Shown here: positions 1-11,533 of the stretch, one piece after another
Position numbering within the stretch: position 1 is the first letter of the stretch
Layout of the letters: each line of letters begins with the position of its first letter
From: Otatea glauca
Lineage: Eukaryota; Streptophyta; Magnoliopsida; Poales; Poaceae
Assembly (NCBI GenBank): GCA_036346275.1
Contig: CM070725.1
Span: 34,906,104-34,970,103 of the forward strand
Direction: 5' to 3'
DNA: 64,000 bases
Notes under the pieces: generated by a model
Told to the model about the DNA's origin: nothing
Databases searched by the model: none
What the model saw: the letters and a program-made list of their open reading frames with translations, nothing else
Translations under genes and position numbers: made by a program

Positions 1-45
1 GTTAGGTCAATGATAGGTGGGCCCACATGGGCTTCTCCTCCGTTG

Positions 46-1388
46 TGTTGGAAATATGCCCTAGTGGACAATCATAAAGATGATTAATAGATGTTTACAT
101 TTTTATATTCCTTTAATAAATATCATGTTATAGATAATCAAATATGTGACTTGATTATGAGACTCTGTAACACTTAATTATAGGCCCATTATGAAACACC
201 GTATTGGGCATTACATGTGTGTCATCGGTTGGTTTCATACAATGTTTATGATTGATCCTCTGATCTGAGACATACATGGATCCCAACATGAGGATCATAT
301 ACTTTTATGTTACTAATGATGTCCATAATAGGATAATTATATTAGTACACTCGGGAATGTGATAATTATATTAGTACACTCGGGAATGTGTTGACACATG
401 TGGAAGGATGCATATGGTCACGATGGAATTTTTTGTCCTCCTTGTTATACAAAGACAAAGGTATCTTAAGGCCACTCGAAGACGATAGACTAAAGAATGT
501 GCATGACAATGCCCAAGTAGGTTGATGTGTCAACCGCTTGATCTATTTAGTCTAGCTTTGGAGATTCGAGAAACAATAGGTTAAACAACATAAGGATGAC
601 ACATATCTTGCCTAGTGACAAAATGATCAAACATATATTCGTTGATGGCTTGTCAGATAAACGATATCCATGTGGTTTGGAAAGCCATAATGTTTTGCTA
701 GGAGCCACTTATGACTGTGCGTCGAATGGTGTTTCCATACACTGCCAACATCACAATGGACCTACGTGGTCACACAGAAGAATGGGAACCTACTGTTTTT
801 TAATAAATTCCATATATTGTTATATAGATAATTAATATATTAGAATTATTAAATATGAAATAAGTCCTTGTTTGATTCGGATTATTTAAATCCGAGGCAA
901 CAAGCCTATATGATTTGGATTAATGTAATGCAAATTAAATAGGGAGTTAGTCCAGATAAGGATTTGAACTGATAAAGGTTATCTTGAATCCTATCTGGTT
1001 ACAAAACGAAAACGTTTCGGGCTTATCTTATTATGACTCATCGGATATAAATAAAGATACACCTGGGCTGCGTGGGGATAACTGAAGCGACGAGACTAAT
1101 TCAGGAGAGAACCAAGAGGGCCAAGCTACGGAGGTTCTAGCAAACCGGCGCGTGGAGTCTTCTTCCTATTTGTGTGGATACTCGTGGGACGAGGCTGCTA
1201 CTTCCTCGACGTGGTAACACGATCCGACATGCTCTTCTTCTGATGTTGAGAAGTTGCACCTATGCGTCAAGTGATAATGTTGAAATCCTAATTTTTAATC
1301 TTAGATCATATGCAGCGAGTTTTCTAGGTTTGGGTAGATGATTTTTTTTAAAAAATTGCTTCCGCTTTGCGACCCTTATTTCCCAACA
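46..1388 (+). mobile_element. Solo LTR of a Copia-like retrotransposon
   Basis: The segment starts TGTTGGAAATATGCCCTAG and ends TATTTCCCAACA, so its two ends form a short terminal inverted repeat with TG...CA borders. The start is the signature of a well-known Copia LTR family of grasses (Angela/BARE-like). It is about 1343 bp long and no internal domain, primer-binding site or coding frame follows, so it is a solo LTR left by recombination. The flanking 5-mers are cgttg (41-45) and cgccg (1389-1393). They differ only by two C/T transitions, as expected for an old target-site duplication decayed at methylated cytosines. Family assignment is from memory of the terminal motif. Confidence 0.75.
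332..389. repeat. 29-bp perfect tandem duplication inside the solo LTR
   Basis: Two adjacent identical 29-bp copies (332-360 and 361-389), each beginning gataattatattagtac and ending actcgggaatgt. A recent slippage duplication within the LTR. Confidence 0.9.
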
Positions 1389-1792
1389 CGCCGAGTTCCC
1401 AATCATGCTTCCATGGATATCAGCCTCTATAGCTCCCTCCCTCTATTTCAATTTGGAAGAGAAGCTCATGTGATCCTCACCTAAACTTGCCCAGCGTGTC
1501 ATCCTACGTGTAAAACCACCCACTCATCACACCATGTGGGCAATACCACTGTGCGTAACTGGGTTAAGATGTTATTTGAACCGGATTGCAAAGCTCGGAG
1601 GGTCAAATGTCTATTTTCATAATAGGGTGCTGGACAGACTTTTGAGCAATGTTTGGGTTGTTATATGGATGTTTTCTATTTTCTTATCTATGTCAAGTGA
1701 GGGCCTTGTGTTGGTGCCTTTGTGATGTGTGTTGGGGTGTAGTATTGCTAATAGAAAATACACTACCAATTATCTCTAAAAAAGGAAGAAAA
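1389..1792. other. Unclassified intergenic sequence
   Basis: About 400 bp without a supportable gene. It contains short frames with no recognisable domain. The stretch ending near 1790 has A-rich runs that could be the tail of a retroelement, but no coding remnant supports that. Confidence 0.4.
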
Positions 1793-2533
1793 AAGGAGGT
1801 GTCTAGACAAAATCGAGTGTCTTTGTTTAAAAGTACTCAAATTTTGATCTATTTGATCCAGATATAATGATTTCATCTCTCTCCCTCGACCATACGAATT
1901 TCTCCCTCCCTCTCCCATCCCTTCAAACGCTAGCCACCATCACCACCCCGCCACTGTCGCCACACCACGCGCCACCTCCAAACCACTCATTGGCACCATC
2001 TCTAAAACCAGTGAGCCCCACTGACTTCCCCTTCTGCTGTCCCACCCTCCCCGTTCCTCTTCTTCCCCGTGGTGGCCATGGCCTCCCATGCGTCGCCACC
2101 TATCGCAGCCGCCCCGACCATCTCTGACGGCACAACCCTCCCCCTCCTCCTCCACCTCTATTGCTGACACCCTTCTTCCTTTCTATGCCACCCCAGCCCT
2201 TGTTCCTCTCCTGTGGTGTACTTGACATCGCCTTCAACCATGGGTGGTGGCTCCTATGGTGCATCCCCTTAATATAGCAAAAAGAAAGGAGGGCATTCGG
2301 TGGGGATGGCGATCATCGACAACACTGGAGCATGGTGCGAGGTGTTGACGGCCACCGACTTTGCCCAAGAGTGCTGCACTGCTTCATCTGCACTAGTGAA
2401 GCTGCTACTTGAACCCCAAACCCTAACTCGCTAGAATCGTTGCCGGAGACAAAACTGGAGTGTGAATCATGAGGAAAATTGGAAGGATGGAAATTCGAGT
2501 ACCCCCAATTGAGAAAACACTCAAGTACTCCTT
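1793..2533. mobile_element. Putative non-autonomous DNA element with GC-rich filler
   Basis: The ends are imperfect inverted repeats: the left arm (1793-1844) contains aaggagg and gtactcaaattt, and the right arm (2491-2533) contains aaattcgagtac and gtactcctt, which match when reverse-complemented. Between them lies GC-rich, exon-like sequence (about 1890-2420) rich in Pro/Ser/His codons but without a long frame. This resembles a Pack-type or MITE-like element that acquired unrelated sequence. No target-site duplication could be seen, because the right flank is occupied by a later LTR insertion starting at 2545. Family unassigned. Confidence 0.4.
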
Positions 2534-3788
2534 AGCAATTCAATTGTAACATCCTAATTTTTGCATTTTTGAAGTTGTTTTAAGTATTTTAGCCTTTTAA
2601 AAAAATTCAAATTTTTTATTGCTAATTAAAGTTTAATTTAGAATTTCCCTAATTCAAAAACTATTAAATATGATTAATTCTCCACTGAACAATTATTCAA
2701 ATTATTTTATTTGGGTTCTATATGCTCTAAAGTATTTTATAGAATTTTCTAGGATTTTTCCATGTCAATTTGATATTTATTTGGAGTCTATTTGAATATT
2801 TTGTATTTTCTAAAATGAAAAAACAAATAAAAATTCTGGTTTTGCTTTTGGGCTGAAACCCAATTCGTTTGACTCAAGTTAGCCCAGCTAGCCCAGTGTC
2901 GCCAGCCCAACCTGCGTTGCTAGCTTGGTCTACTAGTCTGCGCCTGTGTGAGACGCTGATAGGTGGGGCCCACCTGTCAGGCATGTCTTCTTCATACACG
3001 ACGTGGACTTGGAGTCCAAGCTGTGTCTATTGCGGACATCAACGCCGATTCATGTTCTACATGAACGTCAAGGCGCTTTAAAAGGGAGCACCAGGACTGC
3101 TTCAAAGCACTCAACCAAAACCCTAACCCTATCTGCCTCAGGAGACAGCTATTTGAACGGAATTGGAGATCTATGAGAGTGCCACCGCAGGAGAGCAAGC
3201 TAAATTTCGTCACTACCGGTGAGTTTTCGAGCGTTTGGTCTGCACCATTATAATCGCCTTTCCATGTTCTACCTTGTGCGCATATTCTTTCGTCGAGAGC
3301 ATGCCTCTGGGTTGCTGTCGCTGTAGAAGCCATACCACCACCTCTTTTCTTGGTCGCCATCGACACCGCCGGTTGTCATTGCCCATGACACCCACGTCAC
3401 CAGTTTCACCACAACGAGATCTTGCTGGAGGTATGACCTGGAGTCATCGGAGCTCGTCGCTATTGATGTGGTGTTGATGTGTTGCCAACGTGACATGCCG
3501 CGTGGTGCCAGGTTAGTGCCACACAAGCCATCAGATCTAGGTAACTTAGTCTTTTGTGAGCCGTGTCTTTGATGTGTGGGGCCCACATGTCAGTGAGGCA
3601 TGTCATAAGCTAGGTTCACCGTGGACCAGGCTTGAGAGTTCGTGGACTTGGCCCACATGTCAGTCTCTATTTTTTGGAAAATCTAAAAAATCAATTAAAA
3701 AAAAAAATCAGCTAGGTCTGCTTGTTAGCCTCTCAGAGGGAATATTTCGAGAATATTATGCTTTCTCTTTCCAGGATTTAATTGTTTA

Positions 3789-4796
3789 GTAAGCTGGAAG
3801 GAAGTCTGTAGACCCAAGACCCTTGGAGGTCTTGGAGTAAAGGACCTCGGCATGTTCGGATGGGCACTTCGCGTTCGTTGGTTGTGGTATGCCTGGAAAG
3901 AACAACACAGACCTTGGGCAGGGATGACGCTGCCATGTGATGATTCTGATAATAGTTTATTCAATGCAAGCACCAGGTTAACACTGGGAAACGGCAAAAC
4001 AGCAAGCTTCTGGGAGTCCAACTGGCTCCATGGAGCCTCTCCACGCAATTTGGCACCCTCTTGCTACCGGTTAGTCCGGAGGAGAGGAGGTTCGGTTAGG
4101 GACAAGCTCGTCACCAGGAATTGGCTTCGATCGCTGCGTAGGATCACTTCGGACATGTAGCTCGATGAGTTTGTTCACTTATGGCAAGCCATTCAGCAGG
4201 TTCAACTTCGAGTAGATGTGCAGGATAATATTACTTGGAACTGGACGTCAGATAGGGAGTACTCGGCCAAAACAGCTTACAGGGCACAATTCCTTGGTTT
4301 TGTACCGGACTGCAACTACAACATTATTTGGCACGCCAGTGCAGAAGAAAAATGCAAGTTCTTCGCTTAGCTCTTCATACAAGATAGGATTCTCACAGCC
4401 GACAAACTTGCACACAGGGGATGGCCTCATAGCGCATTTTGTGCATTGTGCGGATCGGAGCCCAAATTGGTAACACACCTCCTCCTATTATACCCTTTCG
4501 CAAAGCAGGTTTGGAGGAAGATCCTCCGCTTCATGCACATAAATCACATTGCCCCGGAGCCTACTTTTGTTGACCTAGGTGTCGCTGCTCGGTGGCAGTC
4601 AATCCGCTCTTCCACCGCCAAGCAACGTCGCAAGGAAGTGGATGGCATCCTCATGTATGCCATGTGGAATCTTTGAAAAGAAAGGAATAACAGGATCTTC
4701 AACAACTCGTATCGAACGGTGCAACTGGTGGCTAATAGCATAGTTCAAGATGTGCAGAACCGAAGAAACACTTTCGTTTCTGCAGTTCGGTGGTAG
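3789..4796 (+). pseudogene. LINE ORF2 C-terminus (RT tail and zf-RVT domain)
   Basis: One unshifted frame runs from 3789 to a TAG at 4794-4796. It starts VSWKEVCRPKTLGGLGVKDL, the conserved region after the reverse transcriptase core. It continues with a GNGKTASFWESNWL block and then a zf-RVT region (RILTADKLAHRGW, CALCGSEPKLVTHLLL) and an MYAMWNL-KERNNRIF tail. These are hallmarks of plant L1 ORF2. Three in-frame stops break it at 4158-4160, 4368-4370 and 4674-4676. The latter two sit where the family has Trp (TGG), so they fit G-to-A decay of methylated DNA. There are no frameshifts over 1 kb, so decay was by point mutation only. Confidence 0.85.
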
Positions 4797-5076
4797 GGCT
4801 ACATGAATCTTACTGGAAGGAGTTCGGCATTGCACACATCGCTTCGCCCCAAGACCTTGACCCAATCACTCAGGTAGCCCATGTGCAAGCTGCAATCTGT
4901 TGTAGCCTCCTGTTTTGTATTGTATTGTCCCCCTTTGAGTAGCTCCCCTGGGTCTTTGTAGTGATTAAATGGCGGCCTCGCCTCTCTCATTGTATATTTG
5001 TTTGTCATACTGCTGCTGTAACTTCTGATATCCCTCCTTAATGCATTTGGCAGAGCTCCTGCCGTCTCTCTTTCAA
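3793..5076 (+). mobile_element. 5'-truncated L1-type LINE
   Basis: A non-LTR retrotransposon tail inserted into the long LTR. It is bordered by aattgtttagtaa (3780-3792) and aattgttcggtaa (5077-5089), an 11/13 match that fits a LINE target-site duplication. Only the C-terminal part of ORF2 plus about 280 bp of 3' untranslated sequence remains, the usual product of incomplete target-primed reverse transcription. There is no clear poly-A tail. Confidence 0.75.
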
Positions 5077-6624
5077 AATTGTTCGGTAAATCTTTTAAGA
5101 GTCCGTTCTTCTTCATACAAACTTCAATTGAGACTGTTCAAGTTTTTAAATTAATCTAAATTATAGCTCTACATTTTGGTGTATTATATTTGATTTTTGG
5201 AGTAATTCAAGTTATACTTGTTTTGAAAGAATTTGGGAATTAGTTATTCAACCCATTTAAATTATACCTACCTTGTCATTTGCTATGCCATGATTATTTA
5301 TTACCCTAGGATGAATAATTATTAGTTGGTTGCTAATATGATGCCAACGTGGGTTGATTAGAATATGCTTAGCATGCTTAGTCATGACACGAATAACTGG
5401 TATCTTTTTGGAAGTGCAAATCCAAACCTGATTAATGGTTTATGGAACATGTTTATGAAAAGGGTGTGTCATATGTTGTCACATAATGATGTTGAGTTGT
5501 TGATGTCATGTGTTACACGATAATCAACTGAGGTGATAAATGATTTAGATTGAGGCAAGTGGCAAGTGGCTGTGTGTCAGGGTGGGTCTATGTGACATTG
5601 AGTTGGAGATTCTATATGAATTGTTTGATTTGGTTACTAGGATTTAATTGAAAGTCTTGTCTCAGTCAATTAAATACTTAATTTTGTAAGCCATTGAACT
5701 GGGTTAATCATACAACCACATATCTGTTATAGGCCAGATCTAGCTCAGTAAGTTACCGAGTCTTGACATATGATCTTAGGAGGATAACCAAACTATGCGC
5801 GCGGTTAGGGAATGTGCGTCACAGTGGCTCCATATATTGCAAAGTGATTGTTCCTAGTCTAATGATGAGCCCCCCTTATTCTTTTGCTCTGTTTTAGGGA
5901 GGAATAGTGAGATCAACCTTATCGAGAGTATCTATCACATTGATGGGTACATGTTATGATCGATATTATAAGATTGATCATACTTTGTGGGTAAAGTGTA
6001 TAACCTCTACAGAGTGTACAACCTATTTGAATAGCGGTATCCCTGGTTATGGACAATGCTCGGGAATTTCACATAAGGGTTAGATTTTATAAAATTAAAA
6101 CTTAGAAAGGGGTATTGTGCCAATGAAAGTAATGGAAATTGGTTTAAGTTGTGTGATAGTTTATCTTGAGAAATATTTGATAAATTTATGATTTATGATT
6201 ATTTGTTTTAATTTATTTATCATATTCAAATGAAAATATTGCTTTATTGCAAAATAGCCATATCAACTATTCTTTGAATAAGTCTTGCATGTAATATTAT
6301 AAACTTGCATTCTGTGCACAACTTGTTGAGTTCTTTATGTACTCACCCTTGCTACAATAAACCCATCAGTTGAAGATAGTCTACACCTGCTACGGAGTAG
6401 GAGTTCCACGAAAAGGCAAGTTTCCGGGAATCGAACCTTATCAGATGTCGGTAGCATGTTGTTGAGTTATCCTATGATGTTTTCTGTTCTACTACTGTTT
6501 TCTTAACTTAAAACCCTTTGAGATATAATAAATGTAAGGTCGACCTTAAGGTACTTTAACTATCTTTTATTTAATAAATATGATCTTTTATTATGTTTTC
6601 GCTGTGTATGATTTTGAGATTACA

Positions 6625-6845
6625 TCTATGTTGCCACTGTGTGCACTTGCGTGGTTCTGGAATAGTGTAATATACACAAAAGATTCAGATTTACATGTTC
6701 GGGTCCGATTGCAGTTTCGAAAAAAAGAGAGATTAGTACGAAATGTGAAACTATGTAAGCACTAACCAGCCTACGAAAAGACGAGAGTTAACAAAAACAA
6801 GGCATTGTTAGTTAGTCACTGGGATATGTGCCCGCTCCATGGTGT
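6625..6845 (+). promoter_or_regulatory. Upstream region of the P450 gene
   Basis: About 220 bp between the end of the long solo LTR and the TATA box. No repeat or gene was recognised here. It is the immediate 5' flank of the P450, so the proximal promoter is very short before LTR sequence begins. Confidence 0.4.
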
Positions 6846-6846
6846 G

Positions 6847-6857
6847 TTTATATATAG
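6847..6857 (+). promoter_or_regulatory. TATA box of the P450 gene
   Basis: TTTATATATAG lies about 75 bp upstream of the chosen start codon at 6925 and about 25 bp upstream of the out-of-consensus ATG at 6874. Position and composition fit a plant core promoter. Not experimentally supported here. Confidence 0.6.
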
Positions 6858-6924
6858 GCATGGTGCCTAATGCATGCTGCCATTGCACTTGCAAACAAAA
6901 AACAAGGCCAAATATCTGTCCAAA

Positions 6925-9240
6925 ATGGCATCGGACATAGGCCTAGTGCTTGTTGCATTGCCACTCTTGTTCTTGCTGGCCAAGGCCATATGGATCACCG
7001 TCTCCTGCTACTACCTCACGCCGGCGAGGATCCGGAGAATCTTGGCCAGTCGAGGCGTCCACGGCCCCCCGCCGCGCCTCCTCGTCGGGAACCTCCGCGA
7101 CGTGTCCGCCCTCGTCGCCGAAGCCACTGCGCGCGACATGGGCTCCCTCAGCCACGACATCGTCGGCCGCCTTCTGCCGCACTACGTCCTCTGGTCGAAG
7201 ACGTATGGTGAGCAGTGTCGATCTGTTGCATTGCCGGTCGGCGTGAGATCCGAGGCTGACCGGAGGATATTTGACTCTTGGCGTTTGCGTCTTGCAGGGA
7301 GGTTGTTCGTGTACTGGTACGGGAGCGAGCCGCGGCTGTGCGTAACGGACGCCGGTATGGTGCGTGAGCTGCTGTCGTCGAAGCACGCGCACGCCACCGG
7401 CAAGTCGTGGCTGCAGCGGCAGGGCGCCAAGCACTTCATCGGCCGCGGCCTGCTCATGGCTAATGGCGCCACCTGGTCCCACCAGCGCCACGTCGTCGCC
7501 CCGGCCTTCATGGCCGACAAGCTCAAGGTACGTACGTACAACCACGACGCCGCGTCGTCGTCACCGTCTCCGGCAGCGGCACCAACATAAGTGTCAGTTC
7601 TTGAGCTCTTCCCGGCTTGGCATGTTGATGTGACGGCAGGGCAGGGTGGGGCACATGGTTGAGTGCACCCGGCAGACGGTGCGGGAGCTGCTGGAGGCGG
7701 TGGCGAGGGGCGGGAACGAGGTGGAGATCGGCGCGCACATGACGAGGCTCGCCGGCGACGTCATCGCGCGCACCGAGTTTGACACGAGCTACGAGACCGG
7801 CAAACGCATCTTCCACCTCATCGAGGAGCTGCAGCGGCTCACCGCCCGCTCCAGCCGCTACCTCTGGATCCCCGGCAGCCAGTGAGTCAGTCGTCACCGC
7901 AAATATTGCTCTGCTCCGCTCCCCGTACAAACGAGACATTAAAAAAAAAAGAGTGTGTAGCTTTCATCCGGATGTTTTGTTTCTTACAAACATATAAATT
8001 TTAGACCTTTAGATCAAAGTATCCAAAATTTAGATATTTTTTTGCTAAAAAAACATCCAGATGATGTTTATCAAAACACTTAAAAAAAAGTAGCAGTAGC
8101 ACTGTATGTTCCATTATTAGAACGTTGTCTGACAAGGAGAGTCCAGCTGCAGGCTCAAAAAGTGCCACCGGATTCTCCTCTGTCAGCCAACATTTATCTG
8201 TTTTTTTTTCATACAATTTTTTGTGTGTTGGTGTGCTATATTATGTAATAATATTTTTTATATTATTATTTATTGAAATTATTTTAACATATGATTAAAA
8301 ATATAATATTTTTTCAGATATTTTCCTAGCAAGTACAGAAGGGACATAAAGCGGCTGAACGGGGAGCTGGAGCAAGTGCTGAAGGAGTCCATCCAGCGAA
8401 GCCGCGAGATCGCGGACGAGGGCCGGACGCCGTCAGCGACAGCGTGCGGCCGGGGGCTCCTCGGGATGCTGCTGGCCGAGATGAAGAAGAAGAAGTCCGG
8501 CCACGGCGAGCTGGGGTACGACGCCCAGATGATGATCGACGAGTGCAAGACCTTCTTCTTCGCCGGACACGAGACGTCGGCGCTGCTCCTCACCTGGGCC
8601 ATCATGCTGCTCGCCACGCACCCGGCGTGGCAGGACAAGGCCCGCGCTGAGGTCGCCCACGTCTGCGGCGACTCCCCGCCCAACGCCGACCACCTCCCCA
8701 AGCTCACCGTCGTAAGCCACTGATTCCGGTGAACCATGCATTCCACACAGCAATGTCCCATTTCACCTGCCCTGAAGTGTTTAACCGCTCGTTTCGTACG
8801 TGCATGCGCAGCTGCAGATGGTGATCAACGAGACGCTGCGTCTGTACCCGCCGGCGACACTGCTGCCGCGGATGGCGTTCGAGGACATCACCCTCGGCGG
8901 CGACCTGCGCGTTCCGAGGGGCGCGTCGGTGTGGATCCCCGTGCTGGCCATCCACCACGACGAGGCCGTGTGGGGCGCGGACGCTCACGAGTTCCGGCCG
9001 GACCGGTTCGCGCCCGGTCGAGCGCGGCCGGGGGCGGGGCGGTTCCTGCCGTTCGCGGCCGGGCCGCGCAACTGCGTCGGGCAGGCGTACGCCATGGTCG
9101 AAGCGAAGGTCGCGCTGGCCATGCTGCTCGCGAGCTTCCGCTTCGGCATCTCCGATGAGTACCGCCACGCGCCGGTGAACGTGCTCACGCTCCGGCCTCG
9201 CCACGGCGTGCCCGTGCGCCTGCTGCCGCTGCGCCCGTAG
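6925..9240 (+). CDS. CYP735A: Cytochrome P450, CYP735A-type cytokinin trans-hydroxylase
   Basis: Five exons with GT-AG introns: 6925-7207, 7298-7527, 7640-7881, 8318-8711 and 8812-9240. They splice to 1578 nt (525 aa) with no stop. ATG 6925 is preferred over the in-frame ATG 6874 because it places the hydrophobic ER anchor (about residues 6-29, ending ITVSCYYLTP) at the extreme N-terminus. P450 hallmarks are all present: oxygen-binding I-helix AGHETS (334-339), K-helix ETLR (390-393), FRPDRF (444-449) and heme loop PFAAGPRNCVG with Cys471. The N-terminal VSCYYLTPARIRRI, WLQRQGAKHFIG and the C-terminal region match rice CYP735A proteins as I remember them. These enzymes hydroxylate the side chain of isopentenyladenine nucleotides to give trans-zeatin types, at the ER. 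It is the only intact host gene in the window and looks functional. Confidence 0.9.
7965..8063. repeat. Small inverted-repeat (MITE-like) unit in P450 intron 3
   Basis: catccggatgtttt (7965-7978) and aaaacatccagatg (8050-8063) form a 14-bp inverted repeat with one mismatch around AT-rich sequence, in the 436-bp third intron. The other three introns are only 90-112 bp. A second small inverted repeat follows (about 8129-8144 and 8170-8186). They do not disturb the splice sites. Confidence 0.45.
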
Positions 9241-9839
9241 GCCGTCCTGGCCTCCTGGGTTTTGGCTGCCTACTTGCATGGCGTTTTCTACTACTAGTGT
9301 CAATCTTGGTTCTTCACAATTTTGGTATCATTTTTCTTCTTCTTCTTCTGTTTGCTTGACTAGAGAGAGAATTTTGAGCTTCAATTCGGGACGGATGGTC
9401 TGACATGTCGAGGTAACCTAGCTAATATTTGGAGGAGTTGAAATTTTGCCGATAACTTTTTTTCTCTAGCAAATAATTAATGTTGGGTACTATTCAACGG
9501 CCATGTAAAATGTTGAGTACGGAGCACATGGCAAACCTCGTTCTCACGGTTCAAATTGTTTGACTAAAATATGGTCAAATTTTAAAGGAATGAGTCTATT
9601 TGACCCCTCTAATTATTACGTTTGTCTAGAAATTAACCCTCAACTACGAAATTGGTTAACTAATATCCTCCTTGACTGTCAAAACTAGGCAACCCGGTTT
9701 TGCGCCAACTTGGCATGCATCCACGTGGATCTGAACTGGCATTGTAATTTCTCCGGCCCACATTTCATGCTCTCCTTCTCCTCTCCTCCTGACCGTCGCC
9801 TTGAGGCCGCTGACCATGTGCACGATGAGCAATGATGTT
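9241..9839. other. P450 3' flank with a DNA-transposon-like remnant
   Basis: No gene is seen. At about 9588-9760 the sequence (gagtctatttgacccctcta, then a second 'ctcaactac' block) resembles the long terminal inverted repeats of grass Mutator-like elements, but only one arm is visible. The P450 polyadenylation site should lie in the first 200-300 bp, though no canonical AATAAA was identified. Confidence 0.35.
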
Positions 9840-10238
9840 GACGCTAGATATGCATGCAAATTAATATCCACAAGCGCATGGATCGTCTGTAGCTTTCACT
9901 AGGAGTATATCAAGGTATCGAAATTCACAGGGAAGAGTCGAATAGATTCACTACTTCAAATAAATTACTACTAACTAAAGGGCCAATTATAGATGTTGAA
10001 AGTAACTAAAGCAAATCTACCAAACCAAGAGTGAGAGAAACTAGGTTTAACCAAGATGTGAGAATTCCTCCCCTAGGCTAGGTTCATCTACTGCAATGGA
10101 CGACTAGATCGATCTAATAGCAAATAGCACCGAGTAATACTATGTTGGCTCTCACCCTACAGATCAATATAAATACCGGCATAACATGCACAACTTGATA
10201 TAGATGAACACGCTATATCTAAATACCATGTCTACATC
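9840..10238 (-). mobile_element. Gypsy retrotransposon remnant, outer piece 1
   Basis: Sequence such as gcatgcaaattaatatccac and gtatcgaaattcacaggga resembles the 3' region of grass Gypsy elements. It reads directly into 17282 onward once the Copia element at 10239-17281 is removed, which makes it one of several pieces of an older minus-strand element. The left border is approximate. Confidence 0.4.
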
Positions 10239-11481
10239 TGTGAAATCATGTGCTGAAAAATTGGCTTAGTGATGAAATTGGCATTGCAAAGTGGTTGTGC
10301 TTATGGCATGTGTGGTGCTTGTGTATGTGCTGTTTCATATGATTACTTGATATGCTTGTGATAGCATGGTAATGGTTTTGCTTGATGCAATGCGCTCGTG
10401 TGAGTGGTTGCATGGATTGATCTTGAGTCAAGTCGTGGACTTGTGCTCGTACACAGTTTTGTGTTTGTTCATGTGCAGGTATTGCTTGAGGATGAACGTG
10501 GTCGATGACGGGACCAGAACTAGGTTCGTGGATGAACTGAGGTTCAGAACTAGGTTCAGGGAGGAATCGAGGTGTTGGTGCTCAAGGATGTCATGCGGGA
10601 CGTTCGGGCTAGAGAACGGTGCACATGAAGACTAGTTAGTCACGTGAGTGCGGCAGGTGGGCCGTACGCGTGCAATTGTAATTGTTTGGGGCAGTTTGCA
10701 TGTATTGGACCATGTTAGGCCAGGTGGATATGCATGCGAACTGTTGCTCATTATAAATAGGAGAGGGATGTCTCCTGTTTAGATGAGAGAGCTGAGTATT
10801 AGGGTTTGTACTCTTTTGTTGGGAGTACTGTAACCGGACTAGCGAGAAGAAATAAAAAATCAGAAATTCCTTCAGCTGACCCGAGCATTGCCGGAGGCGG
10901 AACTTTCTTGGTGCTACAGTCAACGGTGAGAAACAGTACTTTAGTGAAGCTACAGTGATCCACGGTTACTGTTCATATCCGGTTCCTGGTTTGTTTGCCC
11001 TGTTTTTGTTTAGTAGATTGAATCATTGTCTATCTTCATTCTGTGAGTTTCTTCTTGATTTGATCCATCCAAAACCTTTCTAGGGCATCAATTTAGAGTT
11101 CTTGAAAGTTTCGTTGGTTAATCTTTTATAGATTGTGATTAATCACGAAATTAGGGTTTGATCAGTTCTCGTCATAATCTGTTATAGTAAGCTTGCGTGG
11201 TTAATAACTTTTGATCCGTAGATCCGATCGATCTTATTCTTCTTTTTTAGATTCTTATTGGAATATAGTTTCTACAGTTCAAATTTCAGGTCAATCCGAT
11301 GGTTGGATCTCTAGGAATTCGCGATTTACTGAATGCATCTACTCTGTTTTGTTGAATACGAAAGCAATTATTTGAGTCCGAATTGGGGTGAATTTTTAGG
11401 AGATCAAAAAATTTATTTTTAGCTTCCACGCAATCATTCACCCCCCCTCTGATTGTTAGTTTAGTGTATATCGATTCTACA
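10239..11481 (+). repeat. 5' LTR of the gag-only Copia element
   Basis: Begins TGTGAAATCATG and ends TCGATTCTACA, 1243 bp. It contains an internal TATA-like ATTATAAATAG at about 10750, the likely transcription start region. It pairs with 16050-17281. Confidence 0.93.
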
Positions 11482-11483
11482 AG

Positions 11484-11495
11484 TGGTATCAGAGC
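11484..11495 (+). other. Primer-binding site, tRNA-iMet type
   Basis: TGGTATCAGAGC, two bases after the 5' LTR end, is complementary to the 3' end of plant initiator methionine tRNA. This is the standard Copia primer site. Confidence 0.92.
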
Positions 11496-11533
11496 ATGGT
11501 TTTTCTAATTTATCTTAACCGGTGATTAGATTC

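Larger units (their letters stand above)
2545..6624 (+). mobile_element. Long Gypsy-type solo LTR, interrupted by a LINE
   Basis: Begins TGTAACATCC and ends GATTACA, flanked by tcaat (2540-2544) and tctat (6625-6629), a 4/5 match for a 5-bp target duplication. It shares blocks with the other long LTR at 20268-24856, for example the 'acctctacagagtgta...ggttatgg' stretch at about 6003-6054 compared with about 24063-24112. Without the inserted LINE it is about 2.8 kb. No gag or pol is present, so it is read as a solo LTR. The 5' part includes a promoter-like TTAAAAGGGAG (about 3078), followed by sequence resembling a transcript leader. Lineage within Gypsy is not certain. Confidence 0.6.

Noticed and set aside
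596..835. 79-codon frame in the Copia-like solo LTR
   Set aside because: No domain, and LTRs of this family are non-coding.
1867..2127. 86-codon frame starting MISSLSLDHTNF
   Set aside because: Low-complexity Pro/Ser/His composition, overlapped by an equally long antisense frame, and no domain.
6870..7545. Alternative frames over the first P450 exons on both strands
   Set aside because: Shadows caused by GC-rich third positions. The spliced P450 frame explains the region and has all family motifs.
11484..11495. A tRNA-iMet gene fragment
   Set aside because: Only the 12-nt primer-binding complement is present; there is no tRNA cloverleaf.
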